The notes under the pieces are model-generated. The model ran no database searches. It was not told where the DNA came from and was given only the letters and a program-made list of their open reading frames with translations. A program made the position numbers and the translations under genes. Positions 47,288 through 60,474 of a stretch of 64,000 nt of DNA are shown here, in pieces; positions within the stretch are counted from its first letter, which is position 1, and every line of letters starts with the position of its first letter. This DNA is from Echinometra lucunter. Lineage: Eukaryota; Echinodermata; Echinoidea; Camarodonta; Echinometridae. The DNA lies in assembly GCA_029962745.1 (NCBI GenBank), contig CM057154.1, positions 3,326,090 through 3,390,089 on the forward strand, written 5' to 3'.

Positions 47288-50200
47288 GTAAGAAAACTCA
47301 TGGAAAAATCTGAAATCTCCGTTCAAAATCTCCGGTACCCACTTACTGCACGCATCCAGACACGATAGCACCGTATACGTGACCGTACGCTCATTATTGT
47401 ATTTCATAGAAAGGGTCCAGTTTTTACGACAAATCCCTAAACACGGGTCTACGTTTTGCGAGAAATCCCTAAACATGGGAAAATGGGTACCTACTATACT
47501 CTCTTTCTTAAAATTTGTCCCTAAAGATGGGTTAGGGGTTGGAGGTCCGGACCTCACTCCCCTACCCCCCCCCCCAAAAAAAAAAAAAAAAAAAATCCGA
47601 GTACCCCCCCCCCCCCGGGGGGGGGGGCTTTGATTGTAGCTCCCCCCTCCCTTTTCAAAGAATGACACTTTTCCAATATCAGGGGCAACCATTACGTTAA
47701 TATTCGGGAGATGTGCTCGTCCAGATTGTGATTATGAGGCTGTTATCGAAAAGAGGTATTTTCTTCACTCAAACAATGTGCACCAAAATTAGACATTTGC
47801 ATTGCACCCTCTATCGGCTAGATGAGTGAATAATTTCTTGCTACATTATACATGCATGCATTTATATTCGTGTGGCTTGGGTTCGTTTCGTCTGCTGTGT
47901 GTGCGTGTAGGTTTCGACTTCTAGTTCCAGTGGTCAGTGCCTTTGTTCGGACAAGAAGGACATATAAACATTTGGCCGACATGCGATAATTTCTAGGATC
48001 GCTTTGAACCGTATGGTCACCGAAGGATTTTTCTCGCTTTGGGGAATAAGTTCCCTTCTAAACCATTAGGAATTTGGGATTTATCGACAATTTTCTGCTA
48101 ACAATGTTTGATTTCTCCGGCACTGGATCACAGGACTGCACCCTACATTGGAGCACAGCCCACATTTTGATGACAGTATGGAAATAAACTTGGATCTTAT
48201 GGGGGGAACTTGGCTGAACGTACATGTAGATAGACGTTGACAGCCAAACCGGCCGGCGTGACCCCGGGGGTCGCACTGCTGATTCGCACAAGGAAATACC
48301 TGTATACCATATGACGAGATCTCAATGGAATTACATATTAAAGGGTGAGCTGAGTTTACGATTAGAAGTTTAATAGTCATTTTTTCACTAATTACTGTCT
48401 AAGGCTAAAAGTGCTACCGGTAGTACAGGTTCTTCCGCTTCAGACAGCATGCTTTTAATCTGGCTTTTGTGAAGTCTAACAGTTGCTGTTATAATGTTAA
48501 ATCCATTTAATTTAAGTGCAAAATGATATTGTAAAGAGAAAAGCTAGAATCGAATTAACTCCGTACTATAATATCATTGTGTTCCACTCAGCGGCAGTGT
48601 GCCATGTAATATCCAGATCAGTTTATAAATGCCCATGCAGCCCAAATTGCAGATAAATTCCACTGTGTTCATGAATTTAAATTAGTCCTTATCGTCATTT
48701 CTGACATGAATGCTGGAATCAGGCAAGTCATGTTATTAGGCCCACAGCATGAATCCATTTAACGTTAGACCAAAGTATTAAGAAACATGCCAGGCAGGTA
48801 AGAGAATCCCAGTAATTGGCTAGCAATAATATAAATCGTTTTATTTTGGCACTGTCCCAGCTGGAAATGAAAACAAAACTCGCACAGTGAGCTGTAGGGT
48901 ATAAAAGTCCCTGCTGATCATCATAACTCCACTATTTTCCTACTAATTGGTCCCATTTAATATTTGGGGTTATATAAGCTCTAAATCCAAATTATTTAGA
49001 TGCTTATTAACCACTGCTTTGGGTTAAATGCCTAAATGGCGGTTTTTATAATAATGTAACACACCTCTCAGATATTATTAGAGTCACTTCATTTCTGTTT
49101 TGTATTCAGATGTTGTACTGATGGAGTAAACACGATCTCGTGATGCGTTATTCCTAGTTTCCTACTGATTCAGTGATTTGTTTCATGCTTTTTTCCTCTT
49201 CCTTGCCCACATCTCTGCCATTCTCTAAATTTTTCATTAGACCTATTTTTGGCACACCTTTCTTTTTTCTTACTGTCCTTCCCCTTCACGCCCCCCCCCC
49301 CAATTTTGACTTTCCTCTGTGCTTGATCGTCTTCGCCTTCTCGTCGTCTTTGCTTCTTGTTGGCAGATCGTCAGGCCATATACCTCATGATGTATGTAGT
49401 TTTAATCGTTGTAATAAATCAATATATCGGTCACTAGTCATTCTGCATAACATTCCTCATCAATATATAGATGGTCAACTGGAGCTCAGTAGTATAATAG
49501 GCGTCCTGTACTAGGCTAGGCCTATTTTTGTATCTCAACCAAGCGAAATAGGGTTTGTTCTCTCCTTACGTGGTTGCTTTGTGTCTCTATCAACTTCTGA
49601 ACAAGAAGAAACCCTAGGCAAGACTGTTAGGTTTAACTGCAACTTTAAATGCTGAAGTAGATTTTTCATATTTTGCATTATGCATTACGTGTTGGACTAC
49701 TGTAGTTTTATTGGTTTTGTTGCGTACGATATTAGCAATGTGCCTTTTGTTTAATAAATTTAAAGACTATAATATGAAAAGTAAAGGGGGGAGGGGAACA
49801 AAGTAATGTAGATATGAAGATTCCTGTTACCTCCAGGGTTGGAAGTTTTAACCCGTTCACTACTGAATTCTGTAATTCCCATAGACTTAATATCCACCCG
49901 GTTCCAAACAATAGGTTAATGAAATTTTCCCGACAATAATCTCCCAGTACTATATTAAGGGGTGGGCCTATTATCGTTTGTAATAGCTTATAAGCAGGGT
50001 TCATCGCGGAGAAGGAACGTCTGCAGATGAAAGAACCCATTTGACTTCCTCGTCCCATGGACCATCAAGAGCATTTCCCCATCAATTTAATGATTAAACG
50101 AGGGTTTAAACTCATCCATTGTCGATTATCCCGTTAGCCGACCATTCGTTTTTGTGTTTTTCAAGAGAGGAAGAGTCCTTAAATCGCCTTTTGCGAGCGT

Positions 50201-52528
50201 AGACACCCACTCTTTCTTTGTCATCATTGATAAAGAAATTTAGTCTTCAAGTCCCCGTTGTGAATTGGCTGACACTTGGTTTCAGCTGGAAGTGAGACGA
50301 AAAAAGAAGAGAAGATACAGAGTACAAGCGATAATGGTTAATAAGCGTTATTTTGAAATAGTGATAGTGCATTTCATAAAATTAGATATGAATTGTGATA
50401 ATTGTGACTTTAGCCTTTAATTGAAAAAAAAAAGAGAAAACTTTTTGTCTTTGAGCGAAAAAAGAGAGAAAAATCAACCGGGAGAATATTTTGATGATTA
50501 AAAAAATCACAGCCTAAATCTAGACACCTGTGTATAATAACAGTAGAGGACACTCCCATTTAAACGTGTTCCTCATTAAACGTAAGTCATCCCAATTAGG
50601 CCTATAACATTAGCCCTGGATATCCCGCCCAGTTTTGCCGTAATTATGGTAATGAAAATGAAACTTAGAATTCATTTTATAATGTATGTGTGTTGATTCC
50701 TTTGAAATCATCCCTTAATAAACAGTATTTATCCACAAGGGACACCATAATATAGTTCGGTGCGTGTAATCTTTGTGAGGGGTTTAGCAGGAAAACTACC
50801 ACACCCCAAACAATTCTCCTCAACATTTTTCGATCTCCAGTAGTAATCATGTTTTTGAAATAGATAAAATGAATGATGTCCTTCCCCATGTTCCCGGGCA
50901 GGGATTTGCTAAAATCATAAGCTTGTGGTCAACTCAGCCTCAGCCTGTCTGGCCATAAAGTAGTGTTTGTTTATATACAAGTGTTTTTATGGCTATTTTC
51001 ATTGAATGTTATAGAAGAATAAAATTTGATTTTGTTCATATTTGGAAATTGTCTCCATTTCATAGGCATGAGATTGATACTAAGAAAAATAAAAAATGGT
51101 ACGATCATCCTTCTTTTCAGAATATCTCAGATGCCCTATTACATGTACAAAACTGCATGCTCGGTAAATGTCCTTTCAGATTTTGTTGTTTTTTCAGTCG
51201 AAATTTCCAATTCCCATCTCATTTTCATTTGGTTTTGTTTACCCCCAGGTACGACAAGATATCCTTCTGCCCACCGAATAGATCGCTTCACGGATTCTTC
51301 GATGTAAAAAAGTAGGGCATTGCCATGGCAACCAATGCTCCGCCCCACGCCGCTTACCCCTCCATGACAACAGAGTCTCTTCAAGGAGTCCCAAGTTCAA
51401 TCACATTCAGTCAAGCGCCGTGCCTTGGAGCGTAAGGTTGTGACTTCAGTGCTTCGATTTCTTTAGCCAAGGGGACCACCTACTCTATTGTTACTGGAAG
51501 TATATTCCTCTGGCCATGAGGAGCTTTAATTGAAACCTACGTCTTTTTGAACCTGATCTAATCTCTTGTTAAGTCTCTTTTTTATTTTAAATTAATAGGT
51601 GCTCAAGCCCTCGACACTGTTTTATTGACAGTGTTTTCTACGAGTCCTTCTGGAAGAGTGCCCACTCAAATGGTAACAAGTGAGCGCTCTAGCGTGTTAA
51701 CCACAAAGGCTAGCAATCTTTATCCAGTCAGAAAGGGGATAAATCTTGCATATTTGTGGGCAGCCCGCCTTTGTGTTTTGGATCTATTGTGTGTTTTCTG
51801 AAATCATTCAGAACGAAAACTCAAAGAAGTAAACCGTGAGTTGTAGTATTGCTGCCAACCAGCAAACAGTCAACACTCTAACAGCATTCTGCTCAACATA
51901 CCATCACAACGAAAGCCAAAACCATCAACGCAGTTATCAACTTGGATGAGTTTTTGTTTTCTTCACTGGAAAGTGCTTTTGAACTTTCTTTGTTGCGTGA
52001 TCGTCGGCGCCGTTCGTGAAGTTGATCGTCCCAACTGGGAATTATTGATCACATCGTCTTTGTGCTCGGATCGATCTGGGAGTAAACCGTGTTCATGTTT
52101 TGCCAACACGTGTATGTATTGTCGACCTAGAGAGGAACAAGGTTATATACACACAAGACTGTTGTACGCATTGATCAGACGGCTAGTGTGGGCCTAGGCT
52201 GACGTTCATGGTCATAGCTGTGTTATTTGGACTTTAGCAGAGCAAACTTTGTCACGATTCGTGTTATCATTTCTGAAGTTTTCTCGACCTCTTTGAGATA
52301 TAGGGTTATGTGTGGAGCAAACCTAGTGTGAGTAAGATCGAAACTGTGAATAAAGCTTCTAACTTTCTCACATAAAGAATAATAGCATCGAAGAATTTAA
52401 CATCTGGCACAGTTATAACAGGCATCGATCTGGATAAAATTTTGATCAGTCTAATGGAAACGACCAGGAAAGTGATCATATTTTGACATTTTCTCTCTGG
52501 CGATCGATGAATGTGAATATAATTCTCG
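47288..52528 (+). other. Upstream region of GAS2-like gene, copy 2
   Basis: Matches 33462-38711, including the homopolymer cluster (47560-47628) and the X-box cluster. No coding region is supported. Confidence 0.6.
51320..51346 (+). promoter_or_regulatory. X-box + CCAAT box + GC box cluster, copy 2
   Basis: Same cluster as at 37500-37526: X-box 51320-51331, CCAAT 51332-51336, GC box 51338-51346, about 1.2 kb upstream of the intact CH exon. Confidence 0.5.
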
Positions 52529-53419
52529 ATGGTAGCCATGGACGGTTTACAAACATTGCACGACGAGCGTGCCCGGTACAACGACCCGTATGATCAGCGT
52601 TACAACTCCACATGGGAAGGGGCATCCCTCAAGCCCTTTCGGACCAAAGATGAGTACCTCTACGCAATGCGAGAGGACCTGGCCGAATGGCTCAGTAATC
52701 TCTACAATCTGGAAATTCTACCAGAGTCTTTCTTTGACAGATTAGAAAATGGTGCTCTGCTGTGCCAGCACGCCAACAATGTCCGTCATAAGGCAATCGC
52801 CTACAGATTGAGCAACTATCCAGACGAGGAAGTTGAAGATTTCGTCCAAGGAATCTTCGTCAAGCACGACGATATACGATATAAACTTGATGCCAAAGCG
52901 GGGACGTTCCTTGCAAGGGATAACATTAGTAACTTCATTCATTGGTGCCGACATTCTCTGAGGATTAATGAGGTGCTCTTGTTCGAATCGGATGATCTTG
53001 TCTTGAGGAAGAATGACAAGAGTTTCATCCTCTGTCTCCTGGAGGTGGCCCGTCGTGGCGGCCCCATCGGCATGCCCGTCCCGATGCTCGTACAACTTGA
53101 GCAGGAGATCGACCGTGAACTTGAAGCTGGTACACCGTCGGAACCAGACTCCTTCACATCAACAGAACCCGCATCACCGAGCTCGGAAACGACGACTGAT
53201 GCGGAGCCCGAGTCTGAGGCTGATTCCGAAGGACGGCCGATGGAATGTGCTTCGTCGCCCGAACCGTCGCCCCAGAGGAGAGGGTCATCCATCCCGAAGG
53301 TGAGGCCGAGGGCCAGACGGACATCTTCCAAACATCATAACCAGCGGGAGGATGACGATGGAGACCCACCCAAACAGATTATGCTTAATGATGAAGTACT
53401 TAAGACCTTGGATGAACTG
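52529..53419 (+). CDS. GAS2L: GAS2-like protein (GAS2L1/GAS2L2/Pigs type), first coding exon with CH domain
   Basis: The 297-codon exon ends at a GT donor (CTG|gtgagt). Residues ~36-195 form a calponin-homology domain of the GAS2 type: [46 protein letters not shown] and [20 protein letters not shown] align well with human GAS2L1 recalled from memory. Residues 200-285 form a Ser/Glu/Pro-rich linker with an SSIP motif (253-256) in a basic context. The last residues, NDEVLKTLDEL, resemble the beginning of the GAR (GAS2-related, microtubule-binding) domain, so the GAR exon must follow; it is not found by 64000. Family role: cross-linking actin (CH) and microtubules (GAR, SxIP/EB1). Two in-frame starts exist; the second (residue 4, GCCATGG) has the better context. 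It is intact, unlike copy 1. Confidence 0.92.
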
Positions 53420-56400
53420 GTGAGTAAAGCACTTCCAATAATTATTTGTTCGTGGAATCATATACTGGAGAGTTTTAAGAACTTGACCATACATGTACAT
53501 GTATGACTTCAAGTGTGATATTCATTAAATTGCTGTTTATGTTTTCCACGTAATCACTGTGAATTTAATGAGTTGCACCACAGTTGAGGGTACATGAACA
53601 CAAACGCTGTCTCTTATAAGTGGATGATAAAGGTCGTGAAAATGCCACTTACCGCATAAATAACAGTTTTAAAAAAAGAGAGAGGAAAAGAGAGTATGGA
53701 TAAAACTGCTCAATAAACACACGAAATGATACACGCATTTTGTATTAGATATCGATTGTGATGTTCATAGCATCAACTACATGTTCATATGCTTGTGTAA
53801 ACGGTGCATCATGCATGTACGCCTTAAGTTAAGCACTGATTTGATATGATTGCAGTTATGGCCGAAAACTCATATTCAGAGGTTCTGCCAGGTAACATGG
53901 TATGGATGTCCATAATATAATTTAGTATCGTATTTTCATAGAAAGCCATTGGATTGTGCAACCAAATAAAAATGACACCAATTGATGGATGTGTGCTATT
54001 TTGTTACAAACTCTGTGGGAGACGTGATCTTTTCAATCGGAGGCTTGCATCAAATAATAAAGGGCAGAATAGACAAATATCGTGGAAAAAGACAGGAATG
54101 CTGTCTTTTGTATGCTTGCACTTTAAGACTCGAATGATAACAGGAAGTCATCATAAGCATGATAAGTGCGGTTATGTTTATCAATAAACGTGTTTTGAAA
54201 ATAAAACAATAAGAAGACAATATCAGCTCGTGTTTGCGTAAAGAACCAGCATCAATCACAACCATGGCAACTACTCGTTTGATGAGAGGTGTAGAGACAG
54301 CTCGTCAAAGACAGATTTTGAGAATAAACTATTCCTTTCACTTTCATGCAACAAACATTTACAGTGTATCTGTCAAACACCCCATGGTAGAATCAAATAT
54401 CGTGACCTAAGCTGAACGCTCACCCCCACCTTGTCCCCTTCATGTTCCCTCCATGTTCTAAAATTCTTGATATGTTTTTCTCCCAGCGGGACTCACTTGC
54501 ACTTATGCCATCGGAGCATGAATGGTTAAGAAAGAACTTCTCAAATGGCAATGACCTAGTAATAACATGTTTGTCACCATCTGGGGTAGTTCTAAACTGA
54601 AACATAACGCTCAAGTTCCCTCCTTATGATGCGTATCCGTGGTAATACGCAATTCTATTCTTTAGCTTTGAAAAGATTTCGCACATCTTACAGACCTTAT
54701 ATCAACTGATCATTCTTCTGTTCTTGCAGATAAGTTTCGATTTCTTTTGAGTCTGATTTCTTTTCTACTTTGCTGATACTTTACTTACCCCTTTGTGCTT
54801 GTACACCTTTGGAACACTTGTTAATGATGGAATGATAAAGAAAAGTCGAAGGACGTATTTACAAGTGGTAACATTGGCATATTCGACTTGAAAATGTAAG
54901 AACTTTGACTAAAATACGAATGCATACAATTATTTTTTAATATTGTTAATGCAACAGAGGGGAGGGGGTGATAGGAGAAATTGCCTGGAAAACGAAGACT
55001 GCATAATAATTCGACTGCGTGCTGTTAGCACGACTTTCCGGGATTTATAACAAACCAAGCATATCATTAACTGGTCATCCCATTCAGGGAGGAATCGATA
55101 ATCAATGTAAGCCTATAAACATAATTATACAGTGAATGGACTTGAAACCCTTCAAAGAAGTGCTTTGAGTCTCAACAGACCAAGATATCCTGGCGTCCAC
55201 TCGTTCGATTTTCCTTCCAGGAAATTATGAAAGGAGTAGAATAGTTTTAGAAGTATTTATCAAAACCGGAGCAGAGATAATTTGTTATGAAGTACTTGAA
55301 CATGTTGAAAATGGGGATTCTGCGATTGGATAGCGTCACAGCAATAGTGTCATTGGCAGCCATGATAAAGTTACACATACGTGTACAATCCACGAAGCCT
55401 CAAGAAAGACTCAAGAACCTGAAAAGCAGTTCCAGTATTTTTAAATAGTGATTCCACATCTGAATTCACTGTACCAAGATTTGTTTTGTGATCAGAATAA
55501 TGAACTTTGAATCTAGGCCATTATCATGATTATTTCTTATTTTGTTGAACCTTATCTCATACGATCAGTTTGCAGCGAATTAAATTTTGACCTGAACATC
55601 GGCCAACTCCTTTCCTCCCTTACCCCTGTCACACCAACTTCACCAAGGAGACCCTACCTACCACAGCTCGATTACTCTTGATCCAATAGTTAGGAATCGG
55701 TCGATCTCGAATCTGGAGTCGGTTTATACAGCGGTGAGACCGGGGCATTGGCACCTTTGTTGTTCAAGGCGCGTGCCGACTTAATTATATGATTTCTCCT
55801 TTACCGCAGGTTTAGGAAAAGTCTAATTTAATTAGCAGGTTGTTTTGAACGCCCCTTGTACTGTGGACTCAGAGCCCTTTGTTGGTGTGCTGCTGTACTA
55901 CTTCAAGTTCAGCTATCTACCTTGGAAATCGCAGTTAGATAAAAAATGTGGCATGTCTGCAGGGTGAATGCCAAATGTCCTTGTTATGCATAATTATCAT
56001 ATTTGTAATAGTATTAACATTTTGTGTGATTATGGCTGTACGTCCTCCATTTGGTGAATGCAAGGACTTAGCGGGGTTTTTTTTTCGTCCTTACTATATT
56101 GCAAAAACGGAAAATATCTCATGATTAATGATTACATGTAGGAGTAATATCTTTATTTTGCAAGATTGAATTCGCTTTTCTGAAACCTAAAAAAAAAAAA
56201 GAAGAAGAAGAGACAGTGTGAGAGAGAGAGAGGACAACAAAGAAAACGAAAAAACAAACAAAGAAACAAAATATTACAAGACTTGGAGAAGGCTTGGGAA
56301 GGTGGCTGCAATGTACATGTATGGCATTGAAGTAGCAAGTTTATCATAGCATATATCCAGGACTGTCTGTCACTTCATTATCACGATTATACTGCCTTTC

Positions 56401-59400
56401 GTGTCCAGGATAGACGATGACCGAAAGGTCACTTTAGGCTACTCTGTTTGAATGACAAATCTTCGTAACTGATATGCAAAGCTTGGAATTTTAGGAGGAG
56501 CTGATGACATCTTGTAAGAGTGAGCCAGCGATAGCCAGCTCTTGGCTTCATTCATCCACGAACACAGCTTTGTCACGGTCAAGTCCATCTTGCCTAAGAG
56601 GAGATAAGCCCAGGATATCAGCAGGAGTTATGCCTGCAGACGCACATACTCTCTGAGTAACTTCCTCTGGTCATTTTAACGTTTATTGAAGACGGTTCTG
56701 TTCTGACGGCGAGGGAGGAGTTACATGAGGAGGGGGAACGGAAGTTGGAACCTGGTGATGAAAATTTGTTTATGATTTCGAATATTTTGTTTACTAGGTG
56801 ACTCAGTGTGTCTTTGATGCGGATATAGGCCGTCGTAAGGTCTGGGAACTCCTTGTTAAACGAGTTGTTCCATTCCAGACGCCCAAGAAACTGACAGTAC
56901 TTAATCCCAGGTGCCATGAGAAACCACCATTGAACTTCCAACAAGGTGAAGTGATTGGTACAAGGTGCTTTTTATGGCACAGGCTTATAGGTCTATTTTT
57001 GAGAGCATGCACTGTGCCTCTATGACTTGAAGTCATGAGGTGTTTCTCGTTGCCCTTGCGCCAAGCATATTTCAGAACATTGACAGGTGTGACTGACTGG
57101 TGATGAACCAGACACAGTTTGCAGTGGTTAAACGCAAGGATCAGACAGGTAGAGATATGTTATACCTGATGAGAAAATGCATAATCTTGTCAATTATTGA
57201 GTTGATAGGGTGTTTCCAAGTTAAACTTGTTTGGTTATTTCTGTGGTTAAGGTAGGATATGAAGGCTTACTCCAAGATCGCTGCAAAAACCGTCATTCTT
57301 GTGGATATCAAACTGAAAAATACAAACAAAATAATGACTATGAGATGAGGGGTAGCAAGGGGGAGCGGGGGCTGCGTTCTGCACAAGAAGTATCTTCTGT
57401 TCAGAAAAAAAAAGAAACAAAACTGCATCAGAAAATGATTCAAAACCAATGTTACTTCTTGAATCACATTCTAGAGTCTTCAGTAAAAGCCCCTCAATCG
57501 TAGATAGGTCGTCTTACCCAGACGAAGGCACACCTTATAATTACCTATCATATCGTCCTGGAGGCTTCTTCAGGTCATTCACATGTACATGAGGTCCATG
57601 ATATTTCCGTATCACTTTAGTCCATCAGCATTCGGATACCGTACGTTACATTTATTTGATATCAATCATTTTGTCAGTATACTATAGCTTCATCCATCGT
57701 CATTGTAACCATGGCAAAGTCTGAGAACGTAAATGTTGTTAGTCCGGAATTTATTAAAACATTCACCCAGTTAGCTTCCGTATTAGTATACTGCCTGAGT
57801 GTGCATGACCCATGGGTATTATGGTGTCTTTTTGAATATACCTTTTCCCTATGAATTATCGAGTCCCTAGACTATTGACGGCTATAGACTGATGCAGCCG
57901 TTAAGTGTCAGACGGTTACCTAGTTCTCAGACTATGACTTTGCGTTGCCATGGAAGCCATTACCTTGTATCCTCGTATTTCGGGTTATGGGATTGGAATA
58001 TGGATAAACTTTTAGATTTAATAACATTACCAAATCATAATCGTGATGTTATACCTGTAAAATCTTTTCATTTACGGTTGAACTGCGTATTTCATCTTTT
58101 TATACATCGAAAAGTTACACCGTGCTTGTGCAGTATCCGTACAGCACATTTTCCGCAGTGACCGTAGCATCCCCTTTAAACTATAACGGGTTACCTGTTT
58201 AATCCATGTAGGGGCCTAATGCTTAAAGGGCATGTATATTTGATTGGCAGCAATTATGACATTGATAGTGACCTTATACGACTGATGACCCCACATCCCT
58301 ATTTCCATCTAAATATGAAATGAGGAATCTCGTACTTAGTATGCTGAATTGAATAATGGTATTAGATACTTTAAAAATATTGAAAGAGGTGTTTTTCACA
58401 CAAATCTTGCACTTTGATACAATACCATCCTTGTCAAAACCAATTTGATTTTCATGATTATGTGTGCCCTCATCTGTGCACAATCTTTAGTCGCTCGTTA
58501 AAGACCTTTGATGTGAACTTTCACGAAATGACATAGTGAAGCATTCTCAAAAATAGTATAATATTGTCATTTATCACTATAAACGGAGTCTGAAAACGTC
58601 ACCCTTTTAAGTATATACTCCAGTGATGCGAAATTAAGCTTTTCGTTCAGTAAGCCAATACTGATAGTCAAATAGATGTGAACATCGTTTTTATCCTAAG
58701 TCTTGAAAATGAAATTTTTGTGATGATCAGTGGCTGGACTCGGAGAAAACGTTTACCTCGGGGGGTCGTCTTAACGATCTGGGGGTCGCGGAGGGAATTG
58801 AGCACGTTGTGATGTACTTGACTTTTGCTCACAATTTAAAACTGGAAGATTTATTGGCTGAATTATCCAGAGGCACACAGAGAAAATATTGTTTGATTGC
58901 ATTTGAGATAAGAATTGCCTCGGGACATGTCGGAGATGGGACGGGGTAAAGCACTAGTGCATCTTTATTCGATCGGTAGTCATGGTGTGAGGGGTACTCT
59001 AATTTTACAGGAAACACCATTCACAGTCTTTAAAGCCATTGAGTAACTTTTAAGAATCTGAGCTGCATGGCCCTACATGCTTGTGTAAATATGAAGCCCT
59101 GAAAAATGCACTTCAACAGCACCATCATGTGCTTCACAAAAAAGTGAAAATATACAAGTGACCGGAAATACCAAACCCTTTTTTACCTTATAGACTGCAG
59201 TGTTAGACAAAAGCAAATCCAGGTTGGTTTTACACATGGCGGAATTCAGTAATAAATATCTTGATGATACCATCTTGTATTTTAAAAAATCCTTTTGTAT
59301 TCATGGCTGTTTAATTATCCTTTTGAATATCTTTATACGACACAGACATAAAAAACCAACAATTAATTAAATCAAGCCTCCACAAAGTTACCGGATCCCT

Positions 59401-60474
59401 TTAAAAAGTGTTGGTTAAAATCTCAATTACTGAAGGTGCCCAACAAACATGCATTCATGTTTCATTTTTGCCCAGTATTGTGTAAAATTGTACCAAAAAT
59501 ATTTCAGGGTGTACTGCTAGAAAGTTTACCTATATTAAGCAACCAATAGCAATGAGAAACTACCCGAAATTATCTTTCAAAACACAACAATCCTATACCA
59601 TGTATACGAGGAACGGTCTTGAAAGGATTTGTGGTGTAAGTGCATGGGTAGTTTGTGATGCAAATTTTGTGTCCATTTCTCGTATTCTCCCAATCTGTCC
59701 TTCTGTTTACTTTGTCTGCGACATGAAGCTACTTAAAGGTTTAGTCCTTCGTGAGGGCATCAAAAGAAACATGATGCGACTTGTGTCGTTCAGGATTAGA
59801 TCCATCTTATTTTTTCCACGCAACCATGAATGATGTCTCTTTGAGACTTTGAAGATAATCGGATTGTATTTTCCTCCTTTTTTTGTCCTTAAATATCTCT
59901 CAGCGTCTTCGCCTCTCACAACGTAATCTATATGACTGCATCCGAACTACAATATCTCTATTATATTTTGTAATATAATAGAGAATAATAATTTGCCGTA
60001 TTGTGTGGAAAATGCGAAAAGTGTATTGTCAATTATTTAATGAATGCTGAGACATTATACACGGTCATTCTCTGTTTACGCGTCATATAAATGGTAATCA
60101 ATATGCCTACACAATGTACATCTACTGATTGTGATATCACTTTTCCATAACTGCACGTATTACCTTGATTATTTAGTCATTTTTATGACTATATAAAACC
60201 ACATACTCGTGGGGATACCGCACGTCGACCTATACAAAGTATACAAAGTGTTTGCTTTCGATATCATATATATTATTTTTATCTGGTATAAATGTGCTAC
60301 GTCGTTAGATAATGATGTATTTCGTGATACATTGTCAAAGTCATTCTATCTGTCAAACATGCCCGATGTATGTATGACCTTATTAAGATCGATGTAGATA
60401 CAAAGAAGAATAACTCTAGTTGTTATTTGCTTTAAGTGTACCTGCATAAAATCATATTGTATCTTGGAAATGGA
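53420..60474 (+). other. First intron of GAS2-like gene, copy 2
   Basis: Matches 39605-46602. No GAR-domain exon is visible. The GA-rich microsatellite is at about 56190-56235 and the 12-bp-stem hairpin at 59956-59983. Confidence 0.6.

Larger units (their letters stand above)
47288..60474. repeat. 13.2-kb block, copy 2 of near-identical duplication
   Basis: This is the second copy of 33462-46602. It starts at the first base after a 500-N gap and ends at 60474, where a foldback transposon begins. This copy keeps an intact CH exon and continues into unique DNA, so it is the one likely to be joined to the rest of the GAS2-like gene. Confidence 0.95.

Noticed and set aside
46661..47692. A 343-codon minus-strand open frame
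   Set aside because: Half of it is the N gap and the rest is repeat sequence; it is not a gene.
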